Source: Zea mays
Taxonomy: Eukaryota; Streptophyta; Magnoliopsida; Poales; Poaceae
Direction: 5' to 3'
Length of the DNA: 64,000 bases
NCBI RefSeq assembly: GCF_902167145.1
Contig: NW_023367368.1
Location: forward strand, 56,819-120,818
The notes under the pieces are model-generated. The model did no database searches, had not been told where the DNA came from, and saw only the letters and a list, made by a program, of their open reading frames with translations. Below, piece by piece: positions 1 to 15,200 of this stretch. Position 1 is the stretch's first letter, and every line of letters begins with the position of its first letter. Both the position numbers and the translations under genes were made by a program.

Positions 1-3000
1 TTGGTCAAAAATCCGTAGGTGTTAGCCTTCAGTGTCATTGAAAATGGTCGTTCATGGCTATTTTCGACAAAAATTAGGGTTGTGTGGCCATTGATCGTCG
101 ACCAGAGGCTCATACACCTCACCCCACATATGGTTCCTTGCCATAGATCACATTCTTGGATTTCTGGTGGAGACCATTTCTTGGTCAAAAATCCGTAGGT
201 GTTAGCCTTCGGTATTATTGAAAATGGTCATTCATGGCTATTTTTGGCAAAATGGGGGCTGTGTGGCCATTGATCGTCGACCAGAGGCTCATACACCTCA
301 CCCCACATATGTTTCCTTGCCATAGATCACATTCTTGGATTTCTGGTGGAAACCATTTCTTGGTCTAAAATCCGTAGGTGTTAGCCTCTAGTATTATTGA
401 AAATGGTCGCTCATGGCTATTTTCAAGGTCGCTCATGGCTATTTTCATAAAAAATGGGGGTTGTGTGGCCATTGATCATCGACCAGAGGCTCGTAAACCT
501 CACCCCGACCATTTCTTGGTTAAAAATCCGTAGGTGTTAGCCTTTGGTATTATTGAAAATGGTCGTTCATGGCTATTTTCGACAAAAATGGGGGTTGTGT
601 GGCCATTGATCGTCGACCAGACGCTCATACACCTCACCCCACATATGTTTCCTTGTCGTAGATCACATTCTTGGATTTCTGGTGGAGACCATTTCTTGGT
701 TAAAAATCCGTAGGTCTTAGCCTCTAGTATTATTGAAAATGGTCGCTCATGGCTATTTTCATAAAAAAATGGGGGCTGTGTGGCCATTGATCATCGACCA
801 GAGGCTCATACACCTCACCCCACATATGTTTCCTTGCCATAGATTACATTCTTGGATTTCTGGTGGAAACCATTTCTTGGTTAAAAACTCGTACGTGTTA
901 GCCTTCGGTATTATTGAAAATGGTCATTCATTTCTATTTTCGACAAAAATGGGGGTTGTGTGGCCATTGATCATCGACCAGAGGCTCGTACACCTCACCC
1001 CACATATGTTTCCTTGCCATAGATCACATTCTTGGATTTTTGGTGGAGACCATTTCTTGGTCAAAAATCCGTACGTGTTAGCCTTTGGTATTTTTGAAAA
1101 TGGTCATTCATGGCTATTTTCGACAAAAATGGGGGTTGTGTGGCCATTGATCATCGACTAGAGGCTCATACACCTCACCCCACATATGTTTCCTTGCCCT
1201 AGATCACATTCTTGGATTTCTGGTGGAGACCATTTCTTGGTCAAAAATCCGTAGGTGTTAGCCTTCGGTATTATTGAAAATGGTCGTTCATGGCTATTTT
1301 CGACAAAAATGGGGGTTGTGTGGCCATTGATCATCGACCAGACGCTCATACACCTCACCCCACATATGTTTCCATGCCATAGATCACATTCTTGGATTTC
1401 TGGTGGAGACCTTTTCTTGGTCCAAAATCCGTAGGTGTTAGCCTCTAGTATTATTGAAAATGGTCGCTCATGGCTATTTTCAAGGTCGCTCATGGCTATT
1501 TTCATAAAAAATGGGGGTTGTGTGGCCATTTATCATCGACTAGAGGCTCATACACCTCACCCCACATATGTTTCCTTGCCATAGATTACATTCTTGGATT
1601 TCTAGTGGAAACCATTTCTTGGTTAAAAACTCGTACGTGTTAGCCTTCGGTATTATTGAAAATGGTCATTCATGGCTATTTTCGGCAAAATGGGGGTTGT
1701 GTGGCCATTGATCGTCGACCAGAGGCTCATACACCTCACCCCACATATGTTTCCTTGTCGTAGATCACATTCTTGGATTTCTGGTGGAGACCATTTCTTG
1801 GTCAAAAATCCGTAGGTGTTAGCCTTCGATATTATTGAAAATGGTCATTCATGGCTATTTTCGGCAAAATGGGGGTTGTGTGGCCATTGATCGTCGACCA
1901 GAGGCTCATACACCTCACCCCACATATGTTTCCTTGTTGTAGATCACATTCTTGGATTTCTGGTGGAGACCATTTCTTGGTCCAAAATCCGTAGGTGTTA
2001 GCCTTCGATATTATTGAAAATGGTCGTTCATGGCTATTTTCGACAAAAATGGGGGTTGTGTGGCCAATGATCATCGACCAGAGGCTCATACACCTCACCC
2101 CACATATGTTTCCTTGCCATAGATCACATTCTTGGATTTCTGGTGGAGACCATTTCTTGGTCAAAAATCCGTAGGTGTTAGCCTTCGGTATTATTGAAAA
2201 TGGTCGTTCATGGCTATTTTCGACAAAAATGGGGGTTGTGTGGCCATTGATCATCGACCAGACGCTCATACACCTCACCCCACATATGTTTCCTTGCCAT
2301 AGATCACATTCTTGGATTTCTGGTGGAGACCATTTCTTGGTCTAAAATCCGTAGGTGTTAGCCTCTAGTATTATTGAAAATGGTCGCTCGTGGCTATTTT
2401 CAAGGTCGCTCATGGCTATTTTCATAAAAAATGGGGGTTGTGTGGCCATTTATCATCGACTAGAGGCTCATAAACCTCACCCCACATATGTTTCCTTGCC
2501 ATAGATCACATTCTTTGATTTCTGGTGGAGACCATTTCTTGGTCAAAAATCCGTAGGTGTTAGCCTTCGGTATTATTGTAAATGATCGTTCATGGCTATT
2601 TTCGACAAAAATGGGGGTTGTGTGGCCATTGATCATCGACCAGAGGCTCGTCCACCTCACCCCCCATATGTTTCCTTGCAATAGATCACATTCTAGGATT
2701 TCTGGTGGAGACCATTTCTTGGTCTAAAATCCGTAGGTGTTAGCCTCTAGTATTATTGAAAATGGTCGCTCATGGCTATTTTCAAGGCCGCTCATGGCTA
2801 TTTTCATAAAAAATGGGGGTTGTGTGGCCATTTATCATCGACTAGAGGCTCATAGACCTCACCCCACATATGTTTCCTTGCCATAGATTACATTCTTGGA
2901 TTTCTGGTGGAAACCATTTCTTGGTTAAAAACTCGTACGTGTTAGCCTTCGGTATTATTGAAAATGGTCATTCATGGCTATTTTCGGCAAAATGGGGGTT

Positions 3001-5203
3001 GTGTGGCCATTGATCGTCGACCAGAGGCTCATACACCTCACCCCACATATGTTTCCTTGTCGTAGATCACATTCTTGGATTTCTGGTGGAGACCATTTCT
3101 TGGTCAAAAATCCGTAGGTGTTAGCCTTCGGTATTATTGAAAATGGTCGTTCATGGCTATTTTCGACAAAATGGGGGTTGTGTGGCAATTGATCATCGAC
3201 CAGAGGCTCATACACCTCACCCCACATATGTTTCCTTGCCATAGATCACATTCTTGAGTTTCTGGTGGAGACCATTTCTTGGTCAAAAATCCGTACGTGT
3301 TAGCCTTTGGTATTTTTGAAAATGGTCATTCATGGCTATTTTCGACAAAAATGGGGGTTGTGTGGCCATTGATCATCGACTAGAGGCTCATACACCTCAC
3401 CCCACATATGTTTCCTTGCCATAGATCACGTTCTTGGATTTCTGGTGGAGACCATTTCTTGGTCAAAAATCCGTAGGTGTTAGCCTTCGGTATTATTGTA
3501 AATGGTCATTCATGGCTATTTTCGACAAAAATGGGGGTTGTGTGGCCATTGATCATCGACCAGAGGCTCATACACCTCACCCCACATATGTTTCCTTGCC
3601 ATACATCACATTCTTGGATTTCTGGTGGAGACCATTTCTTGGTCAAAAATCCGTAGGTCTTAGCCTCTAGTATTATTGAAAATGGTCTCTCATGGCTATT
3701 TTCATAAAAATTGGGGGTTGTGTGGCCATTGATCATCGACCAGAGGCTCGTACACCTCACCCCACATATGTTTCCTTGCCATAGATCACATTCTTGGATT
3801 TCTGGTGGAGACCATTTCTTGGTCAAAAATCCGTAGGTGTTAGCCTTCGATATTATTGAAAATGGTTGTTCATGGCTATTTTCGACAAAAATGGGGGTTG
3901 TGTGGCCATTGATCATCGACCAGAGGCTCATACACCTCACCCCACATATGTTTCCTTGCCATAGATCACATTCTTGGATTTCTGGTGGAGACCATTTCTT
4001 GGTCAAAAATCCGTAGGTCTTAGCCTCTAATATTATTGAAAATGGTCGCTCATGGCTATTTTCATAAAAAAATGGGGGTTGTGTGGCCATTTATCATCGA
4101 CTAGAGGCTCATAAATCTCACCCCACATATGTTTCCTTGCCATAGATCACATTCTTGGATTTCTGGTGGAGACCATTTCTTGGTCAAAAATCCGTAGGTG
4201 TTAGCCTTCGGTATTATTGAAAATGGTCGTTCATGGCTATTTTCGACAAAAATGGGGGTTGTGTGGCCATTGATCATCGACCAGACGCTCATACACCTCA
4301 CCCCACATATGTTTCCTTGCCATAGATCACATTCTTGGATTTCTGGTGGAGACCATTTCTTGGTCTAAAATCCGTAGGTGTTAGCCTCTAGTATTATTGA
4401 AAATGGTCGCTCATGGCTATTTTCAAGGTCGCTCATGGCTATTTTCATAAAAATGGGGGTTGTGTGGCCATTTATCATCGACTAGAGGCTCATAAACCTC
4501 ACCCCACATATGTTTCCTTGCCATAGATTACATTCTTGGATTTCTGGTGGAAACCATTTCTTGGTTAAAAACTCGTACGTGTTAGCCTTCGGTATTATTG
4601 AAAATGGTCATTCATGGCTATTTTCGGCAAAATGGGGGTTGTGTGGCCATTGATCGTCGACCAGAGGCTCATACACCTCACCCCACATATGTTTCCTTGT
4701 CGTAGATCACATTCTTGGATTTCTGGTGGAGACCATTTCTTGGTCAAAAATCCGTAGGTGTTAGCCTTCGATATTATTGAAAATGGTCGTTCATGGCTAT
4801 TTTCGACAAAAATGGGGGTTGTGTGGCCATTGATCATCGACCATAGGCTCATACACCTCACCCCACATATGTTTCCTTGCCATAGATCACATTCTTGGAT
4901 TTCTGGTGGAGACCATTTCTTGGTCAAAAATCCGTAGGTGTTAGCCTTCGGTATTATTGTAAATGGTCATTCATGGCTATTTTCGACAAAAATGGGGGTT
5001 GTGTGGCCATCGATCATCGACGAGAGGCTCATACACCTCACCCCACATATGTTTCCTTGCCATAGATCACATTCTTGGATTTCTGGTGGAGACCATTTCT
5101 TGGTCAAAAATCCGTAGGTCTTAGCCTCTAGTATTATTGAAAATGGTCGCTCATGGCTATTTTCATAAAAAATGGGGGTTGTGTGGCCATTGATCATCGA
5201 CCA
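1..5203 (-). repeat. knob180 satellite block 1 (minus orientation)
   Basis: Uninterrupted maize knob 180-bp satellite. The same phrase recurs every 180 bases (for example CACATATGTT at 2101 and 2281). Most monomers differ only by scattered substitutions; some carry the 22-bp duplication that makes a 202-bp unit (near 425, 1480, 2400, 2785 and 4425). A monomer at about 506 lacks 46 bases. Open reading frames here arise because 180 is divisible by three, so a frame lacking stops in one monomer stays open in the next; they are not genes. The block continues off the left edge and ends at an orientation switch at 5203. Confidence 0.95.
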
Positions 5204-6235
5204 AGCCATGAACGACCATTTTCAAAAATACCAAAGGCTAACACGTACGGATTTTTGACCAAGAAATGGTCTCCACCAGAAATCCAAGAATGTGATCTAT
5301 GGCAAGGAAACATATGTGGGGTGAGGTTTATGAACCTCTAGTCGATGAAAATGGCCACACAACCCCCATTTTTTATGAAAATAGCCATGAGCGACCTTGA
5401 AAATAGCCATGAGCGACCATTTTCAATAATACTAGAGGCTAACACCTACGGATTTTAGACCAAGAAATGGTCTCCACCAGAAATCCAAGAATGTGATCTA
5501 TGGCAAGGAAACATATGTGGGGTGAGGTGTATGAGCGTCTGGTCGATGATCAATGGCCACACAACCCCCATTTTTGTCGAAAATAGCCATGAACGACCAT
5601 TTTCAATAATACCGAAGGCTAACACCTATAGATTTTTGACCAAGAAATGGTCTCCACCAGAAATCCAAGAATGTGATCTATGGCAAGGAAACATATGTGG
5701 GGTGAGGTGTATGAGCCTCTGGTCGATGATCAATGGCCACACAACCCCCATTTTTGTCGAAAATAGCCATGAACGACCATTTTCAATAATATCGAAGGCT
5801 AACACCTACGGATTTTTGACCAAGAAATGGTCTCCACCAGAAATCCAAGAATGTGATCTACGACAAGGAAACATATGTGGGGTGAGGTGTATGAGCCTCT
5901 GGTCGACGATCAATGGCCACAGAACCCCCATTTTGCCGAAAATAGCCATGAGCGACCATTTTCAATAATATTAGAGGCTAAGACCTACGGATTTTTGACC
6001 AAGAAATGGTCTCCACCAGAAATCCAAGAATGTGATCTATGGCGAGGAAACATATGTGGGGTGAGGTGTATGAGCCTCTGGTCGATGATCAATGGCCACA
6101 CAACCCCCATTTTTGTCGAAAATAGCCATGAACGACCATTTTCAATAATACCGAAGGCTAACACCTACGGATTTTTGACCAAGAAATGGTCTCCACCAGA
6201 AATCCAAGAATGTGATCTATGGCAAGGAAACATAT
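1..6235. repeat. left arm of a 6.2-kb inverted duplication (partner 52495-58727)
   Basis: Coordinates in the two arms add up to about 58727 over the whole length: 507 and 58220 (46-base deletion), the orientation switch at 5203 and 53523, a segment at 5522-5968 and 52760-53206 with the same TATAGA/TCTGTAGG variant, and GGCGAGG at about 6042 against CCTCGCC at about 52684. The arms diverge past ~6235/52495. Confidence 0.85.
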
Positions 6236-9200
6236 GTGTAGTGAGGTGTATGAGCCTCTGGTCGAAGATCAATGGCCACACAACCCCCATTTTTGTCGAA
6301 AATAGCCATGAATGACCATTTTCAAAAATACCAAAGGCTAACACGTACGGATTTTTGACCAAGAAATGGTCTCCACCAGAAATCCAAGAATGTGATCTAT
6401 GGCAAGGAAACATATGTGGGGTGAGGTGTACGAGCCTCTGGTCGATGATCAATGGCCACACAACCCCCATTTTGCCGAAAATAGCCATGAACGACCATTT
6501 TCAATAATACCGAAGGCTAACACGTACGAGTTTTTAACCAAGAAATGGTCTCCACCAGAAATCCAAGAATGTGATCTATGGCAAGGAAACATATGTGGGG
6601 TGAGGTTTATGAGCCTCTAGTCGATGATAAATGGCTATTTTCGGCCACACAACCCCCATTTTTGTCGAAAATAGCCATGAACGACCATTTTCAATAATAC
6701 CGAAGGCTAACACCTACGGATTTTTGACCAAGAAATGGTCTCCACCAGAAATCCAAGAATGAGATCTATGGCAAGGAAACATATGTGGGGTGAGGTGTAT
6801 GAGCCTCTGGTCGACGATCAATGGCCACACAACCCTAATTTTTTGTCGAAAATAGCCATGAACGACCATTTTCAATGACACTGAAGGCTAACGCCTACGG
6901 ATTTTTGACCAAGAAATGGTCTCCACCATAAATCCAAGAATGTGATCTATGGCAAGGAAACATATGTGTAGTGAGGTGTATGAGCCTCTGGTCGAAGATC
7001 AATGGCCACACAACCCCCATTTTTGTCGAAAATAGCCATGAATGACCATTTTCAAAAATACCAAAGGCTAACACATTCGGATTTTTGCCCAAGAAATGGT
7101 CTCCACCAGAAATCCAAGAATGTGATCTATGGCAAGGAAACATATGTGGGGTGAGGTGTACGAGCTTCTGGTCGATGATCAATGGCCACAGAACCCCCAT
7201 TTTGCCGAAAATAGCCATGAATGACCATTTTCAATAATACCGAAGGCTAACACGTACGAGTTTTTAACCAAGAATGTGATCTATGGCAAGGAAACATATG
7301 AGGGGTGAGATTTATGAGCCTCTAGTCGATGATAAATGGCCACACAACCCCCATTTTTTATGAAAATAGCCATGAGCGACCATTTTCAATAATATTAGAG
7401 GCTAAGACCTACGGATTTTTGACCAAGAAATGGTCTCCACCAGAAATCTAAGAATGTGATCTATGGCAAGGAAACATATGTGGGGTGAGGTGTATGAGCC
7501 TCTGGTCGATGATCAATGGCCACACAACCCACATTGTTGTCGAAAATAGCCATGAATGACCATTTACAATAATACCGAAGGCTAACACCTACGGATTTTT
7601 GACCAAGAAATGGTCTCCACCAGAAATCCAAGAATGTGATCTATGGCAAGGAAACATATGTGGGGTGAGGTGTATGAGCCTCTGGTCGATGATCAATGGC
7701 CACACAACCCCCATTTTTGTCGAAAATGGCCATGAACGACCATTTTCAATAATATCGAAGGCTAACACCTACGGATTTTTGACCAAAAAATGGTCTCCAC
7801 CAGAAATCCAAGAATGTGATCTACGACAAGGAGACATATGTGGGGTGAGGTGTATGAGCCTCTGGTCGACGATCAATGGCCACACAACCCCCATTTTGCC
7901 GAAAATAGCCATGAATGACCATTTTCAATAATACCGAAGGCTAACACGTACGAGTTTTTAACCAAGAAATGGTTTCCACCAGAAATCCAAGAATGTAATC
8001 TATGGCAAGGAAACATATGTGGGGTGAGGTGTACGAGCCTCTGGTCGATGATCAATGGCCACACAACCCCCATTTTGCCGAAAATAGCCATGAACGACCA
8101 TTTTCAATAATACCGAAGGCTAACACGTACGAGTTTTTGACCAAGAAATGGTCTCCACCAAAAATCCAAGAATGTGATCTATGGCAAGGAAACATATGTG
8201 GGGTGAGATTTATGAGCCTCTAGTCGATGATAAATGGCCACACAACCCCCATTTTTTTATGAAAATAGCCATGAGCGACCATTTTCAATAATATTAGAGG
8301 CTAAGACCTACGGATTTTTGACCAAGAAATGGTCTCCACCAGAAATCCAAGAATGTGATCTATGGCAAGGAAACATATGTGGGGTGAGGTGTATGAGCCT
8401 ATGGTCGATGATCAATGGCCACACAACCCCCATTTTTGTCAAAAATAGCCATGAATGACCATTTACAATAATACCGAAGGCTAACACCTACGGATTTTTG
8501 ACCAAGAAATGGTCTCCACCAGAAATCCAAGAATGTGATCTATGGCAAGGAAACATATGTGGGGTGAGGTGTATGAGCCTCTGGTCGATGATCAATGGTC
8601 ACACAACCCCCATTTTTGTCGAAAATAGCCATGAACGACCATTTTCAATAATATCGAAGGCTAACACCTACGGATTTTTGACCAAGAAATGGTCTCCACC
8701 AGAAATCCAAGAATGTGATCTACGACAAGGAAACATTTGTGGGGTGAGGTGTATGAGCCTCTGGTCGACGATCAATGGCCACACAACCCCCATTTTGCCG
8801 AAAATAGCAATGAATGACCATTTTCAATAATACCGAAGGCTAACACGTACGAGTTTTTAACCAAGAAATGGCTTCCACCAGAAATCCAAGAATGTAATCT
8901 ATGGCAAGGAAACATATGTGGGGTGAGGTTTATGAGCCTCTAGTCGATGATAAATGGCCACACAACCCCCATTTTTTATGAAAATAGCCATGAGCGACCT
9001 TGAAAATAGCCATGAGCGACCATTTTCAATAATACTAGAGGCTAACACCTACGGATTTTAGACCAAGAAATGGTCTCCACCAGAAATCCAAGAATGTGAT
9101 CTACGACAAGGAAACATATGTGGGGTGAGCTGTATGAGCCTCTGGTCGACGATCAATGGCCACACAACCCCCATTTTGCCGAAAATAGCCATGAATGACC

Positions 9201-12200
9201 ATTTTCAATAATACCGAAGGCTAACACGTACGAGTTTTTAACCAAGTAATGGCTTCCACCAGAAATCCAAGAATGTAATCTATGGCAAGGAAACATATGT
9301 GGGGTGAGGTTTATGAGCCTCTAGTCGATGATAAATGGCCACACAACCCCCATTTTTTTTATGAAAATAGCCATGAGCGACCTTGAAAATAGCCATGAGC
9401 GACCATTTTCCATAATACTAGAGGCTAACACCTACGGATTTTAGACCAAGAAATGGTCTCCACCAGAAATCCAAGAATGTGATCTATGGCAAGGAAACAT
9501 ATGTGGGGTGAGGTGTATGAGCGTCTGGTCGATGATCAATGGACACACAACCCCCATTTTTGTCGAAAATAGCCATGAACGACCATTTTCAATAATACCG
9601 AAGGCTAACCCCTACGGATTTTTGACCAAGAAATGGTCTCCACCAATAATCCAAGAATGTGATTTATGGCAAAGAAACATATGTGGGGTGAGGTGTATGA
9701 GCCTCTGGTCGACGATCAATGGCCACACAACCCTAATTTTTGTCGAAAATAGCCATGAACGACCATTTTCAATGACACTGAAGGCTAACACCTACGGATT
9801 TTTGACCAAGAAATGGTCTCCACCATAAATCCAAGAATGTGATCTATGGCAAGGAAACATATGTGTAGTGAGGTGTATGAGCCTCTGGTCGAAGATCAAT
9901 GGCCACACAACCCCCATTTTTGTCGAAAATAGCCATGAATGACCATTTTCAAAAATACCAAAGGCTAACACGTATGGATTTTTGACCAAGAAATGGTCTC
10001 CACCAGAAATCCAAGAATGTGATCTATGGCAAGGAAACATATGTGGGGTGAGGTGTACGAGCCTCTGGTCGATGATCAATGGCCACACAACCCCCATTTT
10101 GCCGAAAATAGCCATGAACGACCATTTTCAATAATACCGAAGGCTAACACGTACGAGTTTTTAACCAAGAAATGGTCTCCACCAGAAATCCAAAAATGTG
10201 ATCTATGGCAATGAAACATATGTGGGGTGAGGTTTATGAGCCTCTAGTCGATGATAAATGGCCACACAACCCCCATTTTTTATGAAAATAGCCATGAGCG
10301 ACCTTGAAAATAGCCATGAGCGACCATTTTCAATAATACTAGAGGCTAACACCTACAGATTTTAGACCAAGAAATGGTCTCCACCAGAAATCCAAGAATG
10401 TGATCTATGGCAAGGAAACATATGTGGGGTGAGGTGTATGAGCGTCTGGTCGATGATCAATGGCCACACAACCCCCATTTTTGTCGAAAATAGCCATGAA
10501 CGACCATTTTCAATAATACCTAAGGCTAACACCTACGGATTTTTGACCAAGAAATGGTCTCCACCAGAAATCCAAGAATGTGATCTATGGCAAGGAAATA
10601 TATTTGGGGTGAGGTGTATGAGCCTCTGGTCGACGATCAATGGCCACACAACCCTAATTTTTGTTGAAAATAGCCATGAACGACCATTTTCAATGACACT
10701 GAAGGCTAACACCTACGGATTTTTGACCAAGAAATGGTCTCCACCATAAATCCAAGAATGTGATCTATGGCAAGGAAACATATGTGTAGTGAGGTGTATG
10801 AGCCTCTGGTCGAAGATCAATGGCCACATAACCCCCATTTTTGTCGAAAATAGCCATGAATGACCATTTTCAAAAATACCAAAGGCTAACACATTCGGAT
10901 TTTTGCCCAAGAAATGGTCTCCACCAGAAATCCAAGAATGTGATCTATGGCAAGGAAACATATGTGGGGTGAGGTGTACGAGCCTCTGGTCGATGATCAA
11001 TGGCCACAGAACCCCCATTTTGCCGAAAATAGCCATGAACGACCATTTTCAATAATACCGAAGGCTAACACGTACGAGTTTTTGACCAAGAAATGGTCTC
11101 CACCAAAAATCCAAGAATGTGATCTATGGCAAGGAAACATATGTGGGGTGAGATTTATGAGCCTCTAGTCGATGATAAATGGCCACACAACCCCCATTTT
11201 TTTATGAAAATAGCCATGAGCGACCATTTTCAAAAATATTAGAGGCTAAGACCTACAGATTTTTGACCAAGAAATGGTCTCCACCAGAAATCCAAGAATG
11301 TGATCTATGGCAAGGAAACATATGTGGGGTGAGGTGTATGAGCCTCTGGTCAATGATCAATGGCCACACAACCCCCATTTTTGTCGAAAATAGCCATGAA
11401 TGACCATTTACAATAATACCGAAGGCTAACACCTACGGATTTTTGACCAAGAAATGGTCTCCACCAGAAATCCAAGAATGTGATCTATGGCAAGGAAACA
11501 TATGTGGGGTGAGGTGTATGAGCCTCTGGTCGATGATCAATGGCCACACAACCCCCATTTTTGTCGAAAATAGCCATTAACGACCATTTTCAATAATATC
11601 GAAGGCTAACACCTATGGATTTTTGACCAAGAAATGGTCTCCACCAGAAATCCAAGAATGTGATCTACGACAAGGAAACATATGTGGGGTGAGGTGTATG
11701 AGCCTCTGGTCGACGATCAATGGCCACACAACCCCCATTTTGCCGAAAATAGCCATGAATGACCAATTTCAATAATACCGAAGGCTAACACGTACGAGTT
11801 TTTAACCAAGAAATGGTTTCCACCAGAAATCCAAGAATGTAATCTATGGCAAGGAAACATATGTGGGGTGAGGTTTATGAGCCTCTAGTCGATGATAAAT
11901 GGCCACACAACCCCCATTTTTTATGAAAATAGCCATGAGCGACCTTGAAAATAGCCATGAGCGACCATTTTCAATAATACTAGAGGCTAACACCTACGGA
12001 TTTTAGACCAAGAAATGGTCTCCACCAGAAATCCAAGAATGTGATCTATGGCAAGGAAACATATGTGGGGTGAGGTGTATGAGCGTCTGGTCGATGATCA
12101 ATGGCCACACAACCCCCATTTTTGTCGAAAATAGCCATGAACGACCATTTTCAATAATACCGAAGGCTAACACCTACGGAATTTTGACCAAGAAATGGTC

Positions 12201-15200
12201 TCCACCAGAAATCCAAGAATGTGATCTATGGCAAGGAAACATATGTGGGGTGAGGTGTATGAGCCTCTGGTCGACGATCAATGGCCACACAACCCCCATT
12301 TTTTATGAAAAAAGCCATGAGCGACCTTGAAAATAGCCATGAGCGACCATTTTCAATAATACTAGAGGCTAACACCTACAGATTTTAGACCAAGAAATGG
12401 TCTCCACCAGAAATCCAAGAATGTGATCTATGGCAAGGAAACATATGTGGGGTGAGGTGTATGAGTGTCTGGTCGATGATCAATGGCCACACAACCCCCA
12501 TTTTTGTCGAAAATAGCCATGAACGACCATTTTCAATAATACCGAAGGCTAACACCTACGGATTTTTGACCAAGAAATGGTCTCCATCAGAAATCCAAGA
12601 ATGTGATCTATGGCAAGGAAACATATGTGGGGTGAGGTGTATGAGCCTCTGGTCGATGACCAATGGCCACACAACCCCCATTTTTGTCGAAAATAGCCAT
12701 GAACGACCTTTTTCAATAATATCGAAGGCTAACACCTACGGATTTTTGACCAAGAAATGGTCTCCACCAGAAATCCAAGAATGTGATCTACGACAAGGAA
12801 ACATATGTGGGGTGAGGTGTATGAGCCTCTGGTCGACGATCAATGGCCACACAACCTCCATTTTGCCGAAAATAGCCATGAATGACCATTTTCAATAATA
12901 CCGAAGGCTAACACGTACGAGTTTTTAACCAAGAAATGGTTTCCACCAGAAATCCAAGAATGTAATCTATGGCAAGGAAACATATGTGGGGTGAGGTTTA
13001 TGAGCCTCTAGTCGATGATAAATGGCCACACAACCCCCATTTTTATGAAAATAGCCATGAGCGACCTTGAAAATAGCCATGAGCGACCATTTTCAACAAT
13101 ACTAGAGGCTAACACCTACGGATTTTAGACCAAGAAATGGTCTCCACCAAAAATCCAAGAATGTGATCTATGGCAAGGAAACATATGTGGGGTGAGGTGT
13201 ATGAGCGTCTGGTCGATGATCAATGGCCACACAACTCCCATTTTTGTCGAAAATAGCCATGAACGACCATTTTCAATAATACCGAAGGCTAACACCTACG
13301 GATTTTTGACCAAGAAATGGTCTCCACCAGAAATCCAAGAATGTGATCTATGGCAAGGAAACATATGTGGGGTGAGGTGTATGAGCCTCTGGTCGATGAT
13401 CAATGGCCACACAACCTCCATTTTTGTCGAAAATAGCCATGAACGACCATTTTCAATAATATCGAAGGCTAACACCTACGGATTTTTGACCAAGAAATGG
13501 TCTCCACCAGAAATCCAAGAATGTGATCTACGACAAGGAAACATATGTGGGGTGAGGTGTATGAGCCTCTGGTCAACGATCAATGGCCACACAACCCCCA
13601 TTTTGCCGAAAATAGCCATGAATGACCATTTTCAATAATACCGAAGGCTAACACGTACGAGTTTTTAACCAAGAAATGGTTTCCACCAGAAATCCAAGAA
13701 TGTAATCTATGGTAATGAAACATATGTGGGGTGAGGTTTATGAGCCTCTAGTCCATGATAAATGGCCACACAACCCCCATTTTTTATGAAAATAGCCATG
13801 AGCGACCTTGAAAATAGCCATGAGCGACCATTTTCAATAATACTAGAGGCTAACACCTACGGATTTTAGACCAAGAAATGGTCTCCACCAGAAATCCAAG
13901 AATGTGATCTATGGCAAGGAAACATATGTGGGGTGAGGTGTATGAGCGTCTGGTCGATGATCAATGGCCACACAACCCCCATTTTTGTCGAAAATAACCA
14001 TGAACGACCATTTTCAATAATACCGAAGGCTAACACCTACGGATTTTTTACCAAGAAATGGTCTCCACCAGAAATCCAAGAATGTGATCTATGGCAAGGA
14101 AACATATGTGGGGTGAGGTGTATGAGCCTCTAGTCGATGATCAATGGCCACACAACCCCCATTTTTGTCGAAAATAGCCATGAATGACCATTTTCAAAAA
14201 TACCAAAGGCTAACACGTACGGATTTTTAACCAAGAAATGGTCTCCACCAGAAATCCAAGAATGTGATCTATGGCAAGGAAACATATGTGGGGTGAGGTG
14301 TACGAGCCTCTGGTCGATGATCAATGGCCACACAACCCCCATTTTGCCGAAAATAGCCATGAATGACCATTTTCAATAATACCGAAGGCTAACACGTACG
14401 AGTTTTTAACCAAGAAATGGTCTCCACCAGAAATCCAAGAATGTGATCTATGGCAAGGAAACATATGTGGGGTGAGGTGTATGAGCGTCTGGTCGATGAT
14501 CAATGGCCACACAACCCCCATTTTTGTCGAAAATAGCCATGAACGACCATTTTCAATAATACCGAAGGCTAACACCTACGGATTTTTGACCAAGAAATGG
14601 TCTCCACCAGAAATCCAAGAATGTGATCTATGGCAAGGAAACATATGTGGGGTGAGGTGTATGAGCCTCTGGTCGACGATCAATGGCCACACAACCCTAA
14701 TTTTTGTCGAAAATAGCCATGAACGACCATTTTCAATGACATTGAAGGCTAACACCTACGGATTTTTGACCAAGAAATGGTCTCCACCATAAATCCTAGA
14801 ATGTGATCTATGGCAAGGAAACATATGTGTAGTGAGGTGTATGAGCCTCTGGTCGATGATCAATGGCCACACAACCCCCATTTTTGTCAAAAATAGCCAT
14901 GAATGACCATTTACAATAATACCGAAGGCTAACACCTACGGATTTTTGACCAAGAAATGGTCTCCACCAGAAATCCAAGAATATGATCTATGGCAAGGAA
15001 ACATATGTGGGGTGAGGTGTATGAGCCTCTGGTCGACGATCAATGGCCACACAACCCCCATTTTGCCGAAAATAGCCATGAATGACCATTTTCAATAATA
15101 CCGAAGGCTAACACGTACGAGTTTTTAACCAAGAAATGGTCTCCACCAGAAATCCAAGAATGTAATCTATGGCAAGGAAACATATGTGGGGTGAGGTTTA

